From Amoebophrya sp. A120 (lineage: Eukaryota; Sar; Dinophyceae; Syndiniales; Amoebophryaceae): a stretch of 64,000 bases of DNA. The notes below the pieces were generated by a model that saw only the letters and a list, made by a program, of their open reading frames with translations, had not been told where the DNA came from and did not search any database. This document shows positions 11,501 to 22,255 of this stretch, in pieces. The number at the start of each line of letters is the position of its first letter. Positions within the stretch are counted from its first letter, which is position 1. Made by a program: the position numbers and the translations under genes. The stretch lies in NCBI GenBank assembly GCA_905178155.1, contig CAJINV010000005.1, positions 2,358,054 to 2,422,053 on the forward strand. The letters are read 5' to 3'.

Positions 11501-11949
11501 GACAGCAGGAAAAATGTTTGCATGCTGCAGGAGGCTGCACAACATGACTTTAAATTTATCATTTTTTTCACCGGCGTTGCTGGGAACGTTTTTGAAGTAC
11601 AGTAGATGTTCTCTCGGCCAAACCGAGAATCAAAACTTAAACTCTATGAAGATGCTACTGAAAAAATTGAATCCCCAAACAACTTCTACATCAGGGTGCT
11701 GCGAAATTGTCGCTGTTCACGTTCTGGCTGTTGTTTCCGGTCACGCACGGTTGGACCCCCAGCAACTGGCTCGTCGCCACGGGCACGGAGTTTTTCAACA
11801 TTCTGATCCTGCTGGACTTTATGATCTTCTACCTGCGCACCACGTTTTTCGGGCTGGCGAAAGGGGGCTCCGGTGGGGCGGGGAGCAGGGGAAACAACAA
11901 TCCGAAGGGCAATTCCGTCATGGTCTTGGATCACGATATGATGATTTGA
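8568..11949 (+). CDS. Second ERD2 (KDEL receptor)-like protein with long N-terminal extension
   Basis: Model join(8568..9294, 9484..9518, 9804..9851, 10199..10319, 10861..11339, 11695..11949) gives 554 residues; all six exons join in one frame. Residues 1-45 include a hydrophobic stretch (TALVFLATTTT) that may be a signal peptide. Residues 45-270 are acidic and low-complexity. The ERD2-like part starts near 280: DSILDILILIADLMCLFAF, then KGVSIQSFTAFAMARVLH, which matches the GISGKSQ-FTARYL region of KDEL receptors, then CEIIQLLACLPQLYI and LSLFTFWLLFP. The C-terminus is VLDHDMMI, like the paralogue at 540-3161. Three introns are TIR elements; 9852-10198 and 11340-11694 are GT-AG. A shorter product starting at ATG 9816 (MASKGEKF) is possible and would match the paralogue better in length. 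Confidence 0.75.
9295..9478. mobile_element. Family B intronic element
   Basis: Ends TATCCTGTGCAAAAGTATCG and CGATACTTTTGCAATGCATA. Flanking repeats CGACG (9290-9294) and CGAAG (9479-9483) agree at 4 of 5 bases. Confidence 0.85.
9519..9798. mobile_element. Family C intronic element
   Basis: Ends TATCCTATTTGAAAACGTCC and GGGGACATTTTTACTCAGGATA-type. Flanking repeat TTGGG at 9514-9518 and 9799-9803. With the element at 9295 it encloses a 35-nt exon. Confidence 0.88.
10320..10855. mobile_element. Family A intronic element enlarged by a second insertion
   Basis: Ends are standard family A. Flanking repeat CGCCA at 10315-10319 and 10856-10860. At 536 bp it is twice the usual length because of the insertion at 10545-10811. 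Confidence 0.9.
10545..10811 (+). mobile_element. SINE-like insertion nested in a family A element
   Basis: The 7-mer CAAGTCT occurs at 10538-10544 and 10812-10818, and the host element continues after it (compare the unbroken CAAGTCTCAGAATC at 49275). The insert has three copies of a GGATGACYGTGACCTG-like motif and ends in a (CCAA)n tail. A simple-repeat tail plus a 7-bp duplication is typical of retroposed short elements. I could not place tRNA promoter boxes with confidence. Confidence 0.6.
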
Positions 11950-13331
11950 CTGCGAGTTGTAGCAAAAATTTTTTTTGCGCTTTTTGCAAGAACTTGAATT
12001 TTGAACGAATAGATTGATTGCGCGTTTTGATGTAACAATCCGGAGTTTAGCAAGTAGTTTGAAGTGGTGCGTCGATAGCCTCGACCACCTTTAAAAACAT
12101 GTATTTTTTACGCAAGAACTGTTTCCTTTTTAGCTTTCCCTTTTCGATTTTTTTTTGCTTACACATTCACACTCTTTCACACCCTTCATATCAATTTCGA
12201 TGATCGAGCTTCAGAAGCGGTTTTTCTGAGGATTCTCGAATTGAATTCATGTCGCCGTACCTTTTTTGCCAGTCATGAACGTCAGTATTTCGTTGACATC
12301 ATGGTGGCATGCTACAGAAGTCGCGCCAGGATTCAGAAGCATAGAAATTTATTTGAAAACCTCACAGCAACATCAAAAATTCAACACCATTCCTGATACG
12401 ATTTTACTTCTGAAGTATGATAGTAGAGACGACCGGCGCTTTAGGAGATCCCGTACTTCCACTTGAAAACTCAATAGTTGTGTACAACTACTTGTCTCTT
12501 TATCAACAAACTTCAGAGCTGAAATTGTACAAGGACTTCGTAAGAATCGAGTGAGGCCTCCTGTGTGGGTGCAACGCACGAAAAAAAAAAAACGCACAGC
12601 AGGCTGCTGCTCTGGATATCCTCCAGGTGTTTAGCAGTCAAGCGCGCTCCGCACAAAGTCGATCGTTGCACCGATGAGACGAGGCACATTTTCTCACACA
12701 TACAGAAGAAAAAGTTAGAAATAGAATGTTTGAAAAACACAAGTAGAGTACAACAAAAGCGTGGTATGAGCTATGTTTTTACCCGTGGCAAAATCCAAAT
12801 ATGAGCAGTAATTTTTTTTGCCGCCTCACAACTTGCGCACACCGATCGCATAAGCAGGAAAAGGCATTGGAAAGATGTCAAAAAACACTCTACTTCCCCC
12901 GCCTGCCGCAGGAGATCGCATACCGACGAATTCGCGCGGGCCTGAGTTCTGTTTTTTTTTTGATGTACATGTTATGGCTTCAATCAACGAATGACGCAAT
13001 ATCCTTTTTTAGTTTCTTCTTGGAGTGAGTAAGCCCTCGAGTGACAATAAACACGACATGAGGGGTTTGAGAAAGAGAAAGAAGTCGAAAATATGTTCTT
13101 CCTGCGGAAGGAGCTCTCAAGAACTACGAGAGAAACCCGAACCCAATGGATGTTGCATGGATTATTGCGCACCACCTGCCATGGTAGATTTTCTCCATGT
13201 TAAGCACCAACATCTCGCGAGATAGATTGTTTCGTCCGACGCAAAAAAAAGCAGCCCCACACTTCTCCACTTTGTTTCGCTAATACGCATGTTGTTGAGA
13301 ACTGCCTCGTCCGCTTCGCGCCTGCCGACAG
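11950..13331. other. Intergenic spacer, 1.4 kb
   Basis: AT-rich with homopolymer A and T runs (for example near 12580 and 12950). Short frames such as 12565-12804 lack support. No terminal-repeat element found. The 3' end of the ERD2-like gene and the 5' region of the next gene must lie here. Confidence 0.45.
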
Positions 13332-14039
13332 ATGACGATCTTTGCGCTGAGCTTTTCGAGAGCAGCTGCTGCAGCCGCACCGGTGACGTGGCTTCTATAC
13401 CTCTGTGTTCTGGCCGCACAGGAAGGAACTACACCACGCATGGAAGAAGCGTATGCGGCGGACGTGCGGACGGCAAGCATAAACGGAGCAGCAGGGTTTC
13501 ATCATGATGCAATGACCGCTGAGAGCGAAGAAATTTTTGCGACCCCTGGTAGTGCAACAACTACAATGACCAGCAGTGACGACCCCCTGCAGAATAAACA
13601 GGTTGAGCTTTCAGAAGACGCGTCGCAGAAACTACTATTCAGCGGCGAACAGCCTCGAGCTCCACCCCGATCTGATTTTCCACGTCAAGATGAAAGCAGC
13701 GCCGGGTTTTCACGCGAAGAGGAAGAATTTTTACGACTCGAGGAACAAGAAAAGATGAATCACAAGAAGAACGACGGCCACCACGATAGGACGAGTCTGA
13801 AAAGAAGATCAATATCATCCGAGGTCAAGGTGAAGAGCGGGGCGGCTTCATTGGGTCAGGTTTTTCGAGCGAAGAACAACAAGACACGCAGAAGCGCTGC
13901 GAAAAGTGTTAAGTCGTCATCTTCAAGGAGCACTTCGTTTGCTGCCTCATCTGAGGACTCCGAGCAGCGACGAATGAAGTCACTCTTTTCGTTAGAGGGT
14001 ACTGGAAGTACAACAACTATGGCCTTCTCGGATGAATGA
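13332..14039 (+). CDS. Secreted-type hydrophilic protein or first exon of the downstream cysteine-rich gene
   Basis: An uninterrupted frame of 235 codons begins with MTIFALSFSRAAAAAAPVTW and LLYLCVLAAQ, a typical signal peptide with cleavage expected after about residue 30. The rest is charged and low-complexity (EEEEFLRLEEQEK, SKSSSSRS-like runs) with no recognised domain. It may stop at TGA 14037-14039 as a stand-alone gene. A good donor, GAGG|GTACTGG, near 14000 would instead splice it to the cysteine-rich exons from 15035, which lack a start of their own. I cannot choose between these. Confidence 0.5.
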   Translation: MTIFALSFSRAAAAAAPVTWLLYLCVLAAQEGTTPRMEEAYAADVRTASINGAAGFHHDAMTAESEEIFATPGSATTTMTSSDDPLQNKQVELSEDASQKLLFSGEQPRAPPRSDFPRQDESSAGFSREEEEFLRLEEQEKMNHKKNDGHHDRTSLKRRSISSEVKVKSGAASLGQVFRAKNNKTRRSAAKSVKSSSSRSTSFAASSEDSEQRRMKSLFSLEGTGSTTTMAFSDE

Positions 14040-15034
14040 ACAGTCTGAACTGGAACAATTTGTGACGCTATATGATCATGCGCACGATCTGTCCAGCCAT
14101 AGAAGTGCCACGTCCTCTGTTACGTGACAAATGCATTATACTGTAACCCGTGTCGAGCTCCTTCTCCCTTGAAATTTCAATTTGTCATGCAAAGCTGCTG
14201 CAGCGATTGTTCTGTTTCTGCTTTCATTGCACTTTTTGCAACAAAATAAAATTGGCGTCGATATTGTTTCACTACGGCAGATTGTTCCAGCTGAGGAGAT
14301 CATAGAGGGTCGTAAGAAGGGACAGGAAAACAACAACTTCCGGCGCCGGGAAGCAGAGGTACAAGGAACTCCGACAATTACAACTCCCTATAGGCCTCTG
14401 AATTCGGAAAGGAGCTGCGAGAAGGTTTTATCCAAATGAAAAAAGTAAAGCCTCCAGTAGTTGTGTCCTCGCACCCCAGAAAGGTTTTTAGCATGTCTGT
14501 CAGAACAAGCAGACAAGAACCTGTGTGGTACTGTACTTCGGATAAAAATACTTATTGTTTAATTTGCGTCTTCGAGCCGGCAAATTGAAATTTGTTCCCT
14601 CGTCTTCTTGTATGTGTACGAAAATTTCGCAAAAAGTGCCTCTTTTTTTGGGGGTTGTGGCGACCCGGGGGATTTTTTTTCCGTGTTGATACCGTGCGAC
14701 CGATGCGCTTCCTGGCTTTGGAGTTCCGGAAATATGCACGATCACCAGTACTATGGGAGTGCACAACCTCTCCTCCCCGTAAGTCATTGTGCTGGGGCAT
14801 GAACAGCAATAGCAATGTTACTACTAGTATTACATGGATATTACACAAGCATCGGCAGGAATGCGAGTTTGTTTTGCATGCGAAATTGACACTGCACTGT
14901 AGTGCTGTTCTTTGGGTTGCCAGAAAATCATGCAAACAGTGGCCAGAAGTAAAGACCGGATTCAACATTTTGCATGAGGGACAGCGGCGGTTGCGCACTC
15001 TCATAAGTACTATGATCGGGACTCTACATCTCAG
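14040..15034. other. Intron or spacer between signal-peptide ORF and cysteine-rich exons
   Basis: The short frame at 14182-14439 contains a hydrophobic run (AAAAIVLFLLSLHFL) after an acceptor-like CTGCAG, so it could hide an exon. The stretch at 14100-14200 has the CATGACAAAT/GTCATGC vocabulary of the intronic elements, but no matched ends were found. Confidence 0.35.
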
Positions 15035-18000
15035 CGGCACAAACTTCTACTACATCGACTGCGACGGCAATGGGCGGTCGGCTGGGTGGGGCTTGGAAAG
15101 CCCGAAGGATGCTACAGGTGTCGCAACAGGCTTCAGAATGCTGGGTGGCTACACCGACAGGGCCGATGGCTTTGACGGCTGGGACAAACCGATCTCGGAG
15201 TACGAGAACTGCGAACCACATGCCATTTACGCGACACAGTATGCAGGAGTGTCGGACTTCACGTACGGGGTGACCAGCTGCGTTACTGGGACTGCGTATG
15301 AAAAGGAAAAATCCCCCCTCCCCATATCAAAAAGGAAATCTGTGATGCTGGATTTGCGTACACAAATCAGATTTGTATTGCAGGAAGGCATTGCGGCCAG
15401 ATTCCCAGGCTAGGGAGGGGCGTATGGATCTAGTTGGTCAGCATTGCAAACGGCTGACCTTTAGGCCCAACAGCATGACAAATCGCTTCCATAATGGGGG
15501 GGAAGCTTCTGCCCTTGTCTTCTTGCAAGACAAATGCGATTTGTGACCTCAAATCAGCAACAGAAATTTTCGGGAAGATACCTTTTCGATATGGGGAGGG
15601 GGGATTTTTCCTCTCAATACTGCGTCCCTCAAACTTCTTATCCTACAGAAAAGCACACTCATACCAGTGCTTCGTGTTGCTGCATTCCATATCCATTCCT
15701 AAAAACGAAATAATGCAAAGACCAAACAGAGAACTCATCCCCATGTTGCATCATGCAGACACGACAATGTTCTACCATGATCTAGCAGACTGCAACTTGT
15801 ATTTTTATTCAGGCTAGTACCCAGCGAGGACAAGGGACGAGGGGCACGAAAAAACTTTGTCATGCTGAACGCCCGGCGAGAAGAAAATAAGGAGAAACCG
15901 CAAGACAGTGAATCTATCTTTTTTTGATACTACGGGTGTGCTTTTGTTTCTTTTCGTTCGATACTTCAAGGCAAGACAAAGTTAAGCGGGGTGGTATGCA
16001 AGAGAAACAAGTTGGCATATTTATATACAACATTTCTCCTACGTCTTTATGATTAAGGTTATGAAACAACTAGGTGATTTTTCAGCAAGAACCGCGAGCT
16101 TGCAGCGTCCTGTTCAGGATAGCATTGAACATGCACAGGTTTCTCGTGTACTTTTGATTTGCATTTGTTCTCTTTTATCCAGCTTCTTTCTCACGAGGCA
16201 TAGGTGAACGGGAACTCCATCCTACACGCCTCGTGCGACAGCGGCTTTCGCCTAATCGCCGGTGGTAGGCGCTGCAAAAATTAATATCATCGTACTAACA
16301 AGTATGAAACACCACCAAAAAACCTGCACAGACTTTTTCAATAAGCCGAATAAGTAGTTTGTAAGGAAAGCGAAAGATTTATAGGATTAGGAACAACTAC
16401 TTCATCTAGATCAACCGCGCAAAAATATTGTGATTAGTACAAGTACGATACAACTTTGCCAAGGATGCGATCGTGCTGGCGGTCGGACGGAGGCGACACA
16501 GACTCATGCAAGATAAACAGCAGCCACCCGCGTCGCGGCAACCACAATCAGTGGCAGTGCAAAATGGACTGCGATGAATACAACAATAAGGACCTGATGG
16601 GGGTTGCTCTTTGCGTCGCCAAGAATCCAGACGGGATGCTATCCTAGAAGAACTACAGCTACACCCATATAAGCTAAAGTACTCTTGTAACCAAGATGTT
16701 GCGCACGACATAGTAGTATGATTACAAAAAATTACAGTTTTCCTGGTCTACTTTGAAAAGAGTATTAGCTTAGTCTTAGTAGATAGAAGAAAGGTTTCCT
16801 CCTCCTCTTCTTTTTCAGCTTTGACTTCAAGTCGTTGTTTTTCTCTGCCCTGCTTCACGGTCTTTTTCCAGACGCAAACGCATATACCAGAAGAAAAAAT
16901 TGGCGTTGCTGCTTTCCTGTCGCAGAAAACTTTGTGATGCTTATAATCCGCACGACAGGCAATTATCTGTCATTCTAATTGCAGAATTTAATGCAGACCA
17001 GTATGACAAACGTCAAGCTCAAGGTGCCCCGAAAATTTATCCTGCTCTCTCAACAGCCAACAAAAGACCAAAAAAAAGCATGACAGTTTTTCATACTTTT
17101 TGTATGGGTGTCATAGTTTTAGCTGTAGGATAGATGCGGGTACATAAACACAGCGGACCCACCGATGAGTCGGGCGTGCAGAAGATTTGTGCATTGCAAA
17201 TGTGTGGTCTGGGTATGGAACGATACGCCTCGACGTGATGCTTGTGGTCTTGCATTCCTGTAAAATCAGTGTTGCACTACTGGTGAGAACGCGCCGTCTA
17301 GTGCGCACTACGCATCACCAGAAGGGAAGCGTGGTAAAAATTTGTCATGCCTGGCTGCAGTCGGGAGTGTAATGTGAAAGTCCTAGTACGCAATGCACCA
17401 TCGCCGGTTATTTCCAGACCCAGATATATTTGCACTGCACAAGATAGGCTGCCCCGGACATACCGTTCTGGTCGGGGGTGGCTGCGCAGTGCTCGGAATA
17501 TGCATTCCAAACATCCCTGGGTCTGCCAAGTTGATATCACGGTACTGTGATGTATGAAAGAATGGGAGACGCGACTGACCTGAGTAGAGTACGCGGCCAA
17601 GCATGACAAATATTTCAGCGGCCTTGCGGCACGTAACGCGAATGCGAAAAAACATTTTTGCATGACAAAGTAACGGTACCCTTCCGACCACATGTAGTAC
17701 AAATTACGGTGGAGCTCAGAAGTGCTATTATGGAAGTTCAGAATTGCAAGTTTTGCAATCTTTGAGACCCAGACAGATGTGCATTTGATATGGAAGTGGC
17801 AACTACATTTCCAAAGCTACACTACAGATGAGCCAAGGCAAATGGAAGTACGTCTGCACACCAAAGGAGACAAGTCTGGGCGTGGTGCCCTATGCCATCT
17901 GCCTCACTCCCAAGCTGACCTGCGCCGAGTGGCAAACGGTGCCGAACACGAGCTGCGGTGCCGGCAAGTGCAAGGATGGGGGCAAAAACCTCGACTACTG

Positions 18001-21000
18001 TAGCGCACACGTGAAAAACAACGCTAACAAAGACTACCCGCTAGATATCAGAAACACCGGGTCGCTGGACTGCCGTGACGTCGACGACGCCGCTGCGCAG
18101 TGCTGCTCTCCCTGCCAGTGCCTATACATCGCAAATATGTCTTCAGGGTCTGGAAGGGAGACTTGTACTGCTGAATTGTGGATGATGGAAGTAGCACGTC
18201 CCAGTGCTGCAGCCAGCCTTGACAAGTTCCTGGGACGCAGTATCATGATTTGTAGCGGGGGGAACTACATTGCGGCATAAAGGGAGCACATCTGTGTGCT
18301 GGGTAGCCGTACAGATTTTGCAGTGACGTTAAACAGGCATACTTAGTTGCAAGTTCGACCCAAACAAGTTTCCCACGTATAGTGCCGGTGCCCTAGCAAC
18401 GGCGCCGCGGCAACGGGGAACGCCTGCAGCACGGGGACGCTGATTACCAGCCCAAAGGCGGAAGTGTGTGGGACCTGTGACGCCGGGTATGAGACGAAGA
18501 ACAAAGGTAAGAACAGCAACAACCAACAGGTCGATTATCAAGTCGTCCACTGCGTACCGAAGCAGTGTGAGTGCACGAATGGGAACCTGCCGGCCACAGT
18601 CACCACCCAAGTCAACACCGACTTCGGCACGGTATCGCAGGCCACGTGCGACTACGCGGGAGAACAGAACTGCGTGAGCTGCCACGACGGGTACCATTTG
18701 GAGCGTGTGACAACAAACCAAGGTAGCAGATAGTGCAAAATCCCCTCGGACCTCATTTGAAGCAAAAGCATGAACAGCATATAGAAGCACTGGCCAGCAT
18801 GCAGCCTGTTGTGCATGACAAGTTTTCATGAGCGGACTCAAGTACCGTTTGGCTTTGGACGTGTTCAGTAGAAATTTGCCGTACAAACAGTGCCACCAGG
18901 CAACAGCTGGACTTTGCATTTATTTGCGTGATAAATGTAGTATCATGGGAGCGAGGGAGACTTGTGCACTCGCATACCTGGCGGCGGTGCGGAGTTCCAG
19001 TCTTTCGCTTGTGTGGAAAATCAGTGCACCTATCAAAAGGAAAAACCACCCCTCCCCATATCAAAACGAAGCGTCTGACGCTGGACTTGCGTACTTAGAC
19101 AAATTAGGTTAGTGTCGCCGTAGAGGACTGTAGGCCCATACCAAGCGTGACTAGAGAGGGTTTCTTCGAGGCACTTAGCTTGAGAAGCGTCTGTGCTGTA
19201 GGCCCAACACCAGCATCACAAACCGCCTGCATAGTGCGGCGGAGCCTGTGGAGTTGTTACCCTCTTGGCCTTCTTGCAAGACAGAGACGATTTGTGGCCG
19301 CAGATCAGTATCGCGAATTTTCTGCGGCTTGCCTTTTCGTCGATGTGGGGAGCAGGGGGGGCTTTCCCTTATGATAGTGCCTGCCCCTGGCCCTCGAACG
19401 CCCCGGATTCGGCGAAAACACTGGGCGAGGACCCGCCCTATCAAATGCAAAAATGTCTGGGTCTGGAAGAGTGCGAGTTTGTCATGCTTGTCTGGCATGA
19501 CTCGAGAATCTGTGTTGCATAGGCACGAAAGAGCCCTCTTAACTGTCATGCGAAAATGGAGTTTGCCATGCGGAATACGTAAGACATGGCAGCCACAAAA
19601 TTTGTCATGCATAGCTGCGTATTGCGGCGCGTCTATCATTCACTTTTAGCATTACAAGTTTCCAGACCCAGACATTTTTGCATTTCATACGCCCCAAGCG
19701 GGAACGACACAGAAAAACGTGGATTGTCTGGTGCATGGAACGGGGAGCTGCAGTGAGTGCAAAAACGGGTTTGAATTTAACCAGACCACGAAGCTGTGCG
19801 ACTGGAAGGTGTGCACCTGCGAGGGCGGCGTGGGTGCGGAGGGGACAGAGTGCAGGCACGTCGGGGCAAGCAGCTGTTCGAGTTGCGAGGAAGACTTTTT
19901 TTTCTTCGACCGAAAAAGTGCAGAGCCCTCGGAGACGGAGATGATCTGCCGACGCAAGTGCAGTGCGCTGGTTGCTATGTCAGATGCAAAAAAGTATGTC
20001 TGGGTCTGACACAGACTGGTTTGGTCATGCTTCAGTGGCAACGGCACATCATGGCTTTAGAATTCGATACAGCGCCGCTTGCTCTTGTTTCTGTTGCAAA
20101 AAATCAAGAATCCTGGGACTTCTCGTGGTCATGAGGAAAACGTAAGACAACGTTCCCATCCCGAAAAAAAATTTCTATGCGTGGTGGCTGTCTATAGTAT
20201 CGAAGTCTGTAGTTAAATCATCAACATCATCCACGACTTCTCTTTGGTCGATGATTCTAAACCCCGACGCACACGTGATCCTAGCCGGGCCGGCTGATGA
20301 AGACGCGCCGGCAGATGAAGACGGAGAGGGTAGAGCTGAGGACGAGGAGGAGGCCATCGATGCTGGCAGTGGTGCATCCTCTTCTTTCAGTAGCACCTCC
20401 GTGCAGCTAATCAGGTCGGAAAAGCAAGAAGAGTATCAAGATCATACTCGCGGGACTAGAGTTGTACTAGACGACAGCACCACAGCGACGAGCCAGCTCG
20501 GCGGGGTGTCCTCTGGTGTCAAAAATAAGGGAGCACTACAAGTGCAGGAAGGGCATCCGCATCGGCGCAAGGACTACGAGGAGCAGCACAAAAGAAAGAG
20601 AGCAAAAACAGCAAGTCACACAACAAGCACGTCCGAAATACTACAAGCTGGAACATCTACTTCGCACCAGCTACAGAGCGAAAGCAGAAACAATTTGAAT
20701 CTAGCAGCGGAGCCCGCAGCTGGGGAGGCGGCAGTGTTTGGGCAGGTAGGAAGCGGAGTAAGCACGACGTCCCCAGCTCCTCATAGTACAAGTCGAAAAG
20801 TTCATCTGGGAACCCCGTAGGTATGACAAACTTTGACCGCAGAAGTCGTGCTCGACCTCCTTGGCTATGCCGCATCTTATCCTGGATTTCTATTTTTCAG
20901 CATCTATGTTCTAGATTTCGGTTTAGCATCTTCAAAAATTAACGCTCTTATCCTGTGTTACGAGCATGACTAGATCCAAAACACGACTAGAAAATCTTCC

Positions 21001-22255
21001 TCACGGAACTGCGATTGAGAGATGACTGGGTCCGGGACGATTACATGCAGATTTACATGACAAATACGGAACAACGGGGACGGTTTTGCACCGCATAGCA
21101 GGAGCAGTTTGTCAATGACGTGTGTACCAAGGACACGGAGACGCTCACCACAAATGGGACGGCGCTCTGCAAAGCGGCGACTTGCACCAAAACCGACGAC
21201 GCGGAAGCCTGTTGCGACCCGGTTCCGGAATATCAAATGTAAAAGTGTCTGGGTCTGGAAGATTAGAACTTGTCATGCTAAATCCGAGTGATGCAAAAAT
21301 CTGTGTTGCGTGAGTACCAAAAGCTGTCCGCTATTGACCAAGTTGAGAGGGAGTTTCTCATGCAGGAAAGGCATGATAGAGACCTCAAAAAATATGTCAT
21401 GCTGGGTCTCGCATTCCAGACCTCATGGGTCATGGAAAACCTGCATCACAAATCTTGCATTCTTCCAGACCCAGACATTTTTACACTTGATACGGAAGCA
21501 AAAAAGGAAGAAGACGAGGAGGACGCTGCGGTGGCTGCCGCAACGGCCGCGGGGTATCAAATGCACAAATGTCTGGGTCTGGAAGGTTGGAACTTGTGAT
21601 GCTAAATCTGGATTATGAAAAAATTTGTGTTGCATAACTGGCAAAAGCTGTCCGCTTTTGACCAAGTTGGGAGTGAGTTTGTCATGCAGGATAGGCATGA
21701 TACAGTCTCACAGAATCTGTCATGCTCGATCCTGCATTTCAGACCCCCTGCGTCATGTTGAACCTGCATGACAAATCTGGCAATCATCCAGACCCAGACA
21801 TTTTTGCAATCCATACGGGGAGCAAGATCGCAATGTTAGGAGTGCTACGTATAATGCAAATATCGATCTGGGTCTGAAAAGAAAAAGAATTTGTGATGTC
21901 GAGCTGTGGATAAGGAAAGCAAAAGCATGATATCTTGTACTGAAGCGGCCAAGCATCAGCATGAGAAGGTTCGCTCTGCACCCTTCATGCGTGGTAGATA
22001 GTAGAGTGCGCATTGCAGCATTTTGCTCTCTCTTGCAGGGTGACAATCGCTTTTATTGGTCCTCAGGCTCTACAGAAATGGGTTCGACGGGTATTAAGAT
22101 GAAGTAAGACCAGCATTTTTGCAAGTGTCACTTTCTCTTTCATTCGGATGCGGCTCGATATAATTCGCAGGGGATAAGTGCCCGTGGCGATAGGGGTGTT
22201 CGCGTACGTGGCTTTCAATGCGGAGGGTGCGGACGACCCGGGGGTGCAGTATTAG
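15035..22255 (+). CDS. Cysteine-rich (sushi/EGF-like) single-pass membrane protein, incomplete exon model
   Basis: Exons supported: 15035-15296, 16204-16265, 16473-~16632, ~17796-18122, 18387-18730, ~18977-19030, 19382-19438, 19695-~19976, 21102-21230, 21498-21554, 21821-21848 and 22179-22255. Sushi-like features include VNGNSILHASCDSGFRLIAG and ATLQMSQGKWKYVC. Later exons are EGF/VSP-like: CSECKNGFEF, CTCEGGVGAEGTECRH and CVSCHDGYH. After an acidic spacer the last two exons join to a single helix, AMLGVLLPVAIGVFAYVAF, followed by the short tail NAEGADDPGVQY and TAG 22253-22255. This suggests a type I surface or vesicle protein. Joins around the elements at 18123, 19439, 21231 and 21555 are in frame; those near 15.3-16.2, 16.6-17.8, 18.73-18.98 and 20.0-21.1 kb are not resolved. 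The start may be the ORF at 13332. Confidence 0.6.
15297..15619. mobile_element. Family D intronic element
   Basis: The left end has GGAAAAATCCCCCCTCCCCA and the right end is its complement. Flanking repeat CTGCG at 15292-15296 and 15620-15624. The coding frame on its 3' side is unclear. Confidence 0.85.
16266..16467. mobile_element. Degenerate family B element
   Basis: The left end TAGGCGCTGCAAAAATTAAT and the right end AGTACGATACAACTTTGCCA still resemble family B. No clear 5-bp flanking repeat remains. Removing about 207 nt joins RLIAGG to CWRSDGG in frame. Confidence 0.6.
17188..17442. mobile_element. Family A-related element with altered ends
   Basis: TTGTGCATTGCAAATGTG at the left pairs with CACTGCACAA at the right, and both carry the inner GGTCTGGG/CCAGACCC block. 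A further unmatched family A right end, finishing ATTTGATA, lies at 17762-17790, so this intron region holds at least two insertions. Confidence 0.5.
18123..18381. mobile_element. Degenerate family A element
   Basis: Ends are diverged (TATACATCGCAAATATGTCT; GACCCAAACAAGTTTCCCAC) but the flanking repeat GTGCC at 18118-18122 and 18382-18386 is exact. Excision joins CCSPCQC to RCPSNG in frame. Confidence 0.8.
18731..18976. mobile_element. Degenerate family G element
   Basis: It matches the complement of the family G element at 45579 along its length, including the GCATGAACAGCA block and the ACTTGTGCACTCGCATA end. No 5-bp repeat is visible, and simple excision is off frame by one, so the local exon ends are uncertain. 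Confidence 0.55.
19031..19376. mobile_element. Family D intronic element
   Basis: Left end TATCAAAAGGAAAAACCACC, right end GGGGGGGCTTTCCCTTATGATA-type. Flanks GCACC and GTGCC match at only 3 of 5. Removal keeps the cysteine-rich frame (ENQCT to CPWPSN). Confidence 0.75.
19439..19689. mobile_element. Family A intronic element
   Basis: Standard ends. Flanking repeat CGCCC at 19434-19438 and 19690-19694. It encloses, with the element at 19031, a 57-nt exon. Confidence 0.9.
19977..20016. mobile_element. Solo left end of a family A element
   Basis: GTCAGATGCAAAAAAGTATG then TCTGGGTCTG resembles a family A left terminus, but no matching right end occurs before the next exon at 21102. It may be a truncated element within a longer intron. 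Confidence 0.45.
20251..20820 (+). other. Open frame of uncertain status within a long intron
   Basis: A 189-codon open frame is acidic, then Lys/Arg-rich and Ser/Thr-rich, with no cysteines, unlike the exons around it. It ends at a TAG that overlaps a good donor (GTAG|GTATGA). It could be an internal low-complexity exon or chance. Confidence 0.25.
21231..21492. mobile_element. Family A intronic element
   Basis: Standard ends. Flanking repeat CGGAA at 21226-21230 and 21493-21497. Confidence 0.92.
21555..21815. mobile_element. Family A intronic element
   Basis: Left end TATCAAATGCACAAATGTCT; right end finishes GCAATCCATA. Flanking repeat CGGGG at 21550-21554 and 21816-21820. The exon between this and the previous element is 57 nt. 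Confidence 0.9.
21850..21882. mobile_element. Solo left end of a family A element overlapping a GT donor
   Basis: TATAATGCAAATATCGATCT then GGGTCTGAAAAG resembles family A, with no right end downstream. The preceding base makes C|GTATAATG, a usable GT donor, and the next exon follows an AG at 22177-22178. This looks like a former element intron now spliced by GT-AG. Confidence 0.5.

Noticed and set aside
10896-12017. Single 373-codon frame taken as one exon
   Set aside because: It reads through a GT-AG intron (11340-11694). The spliced frame gives the ERD2-like helices and a DHDMMI end instead.
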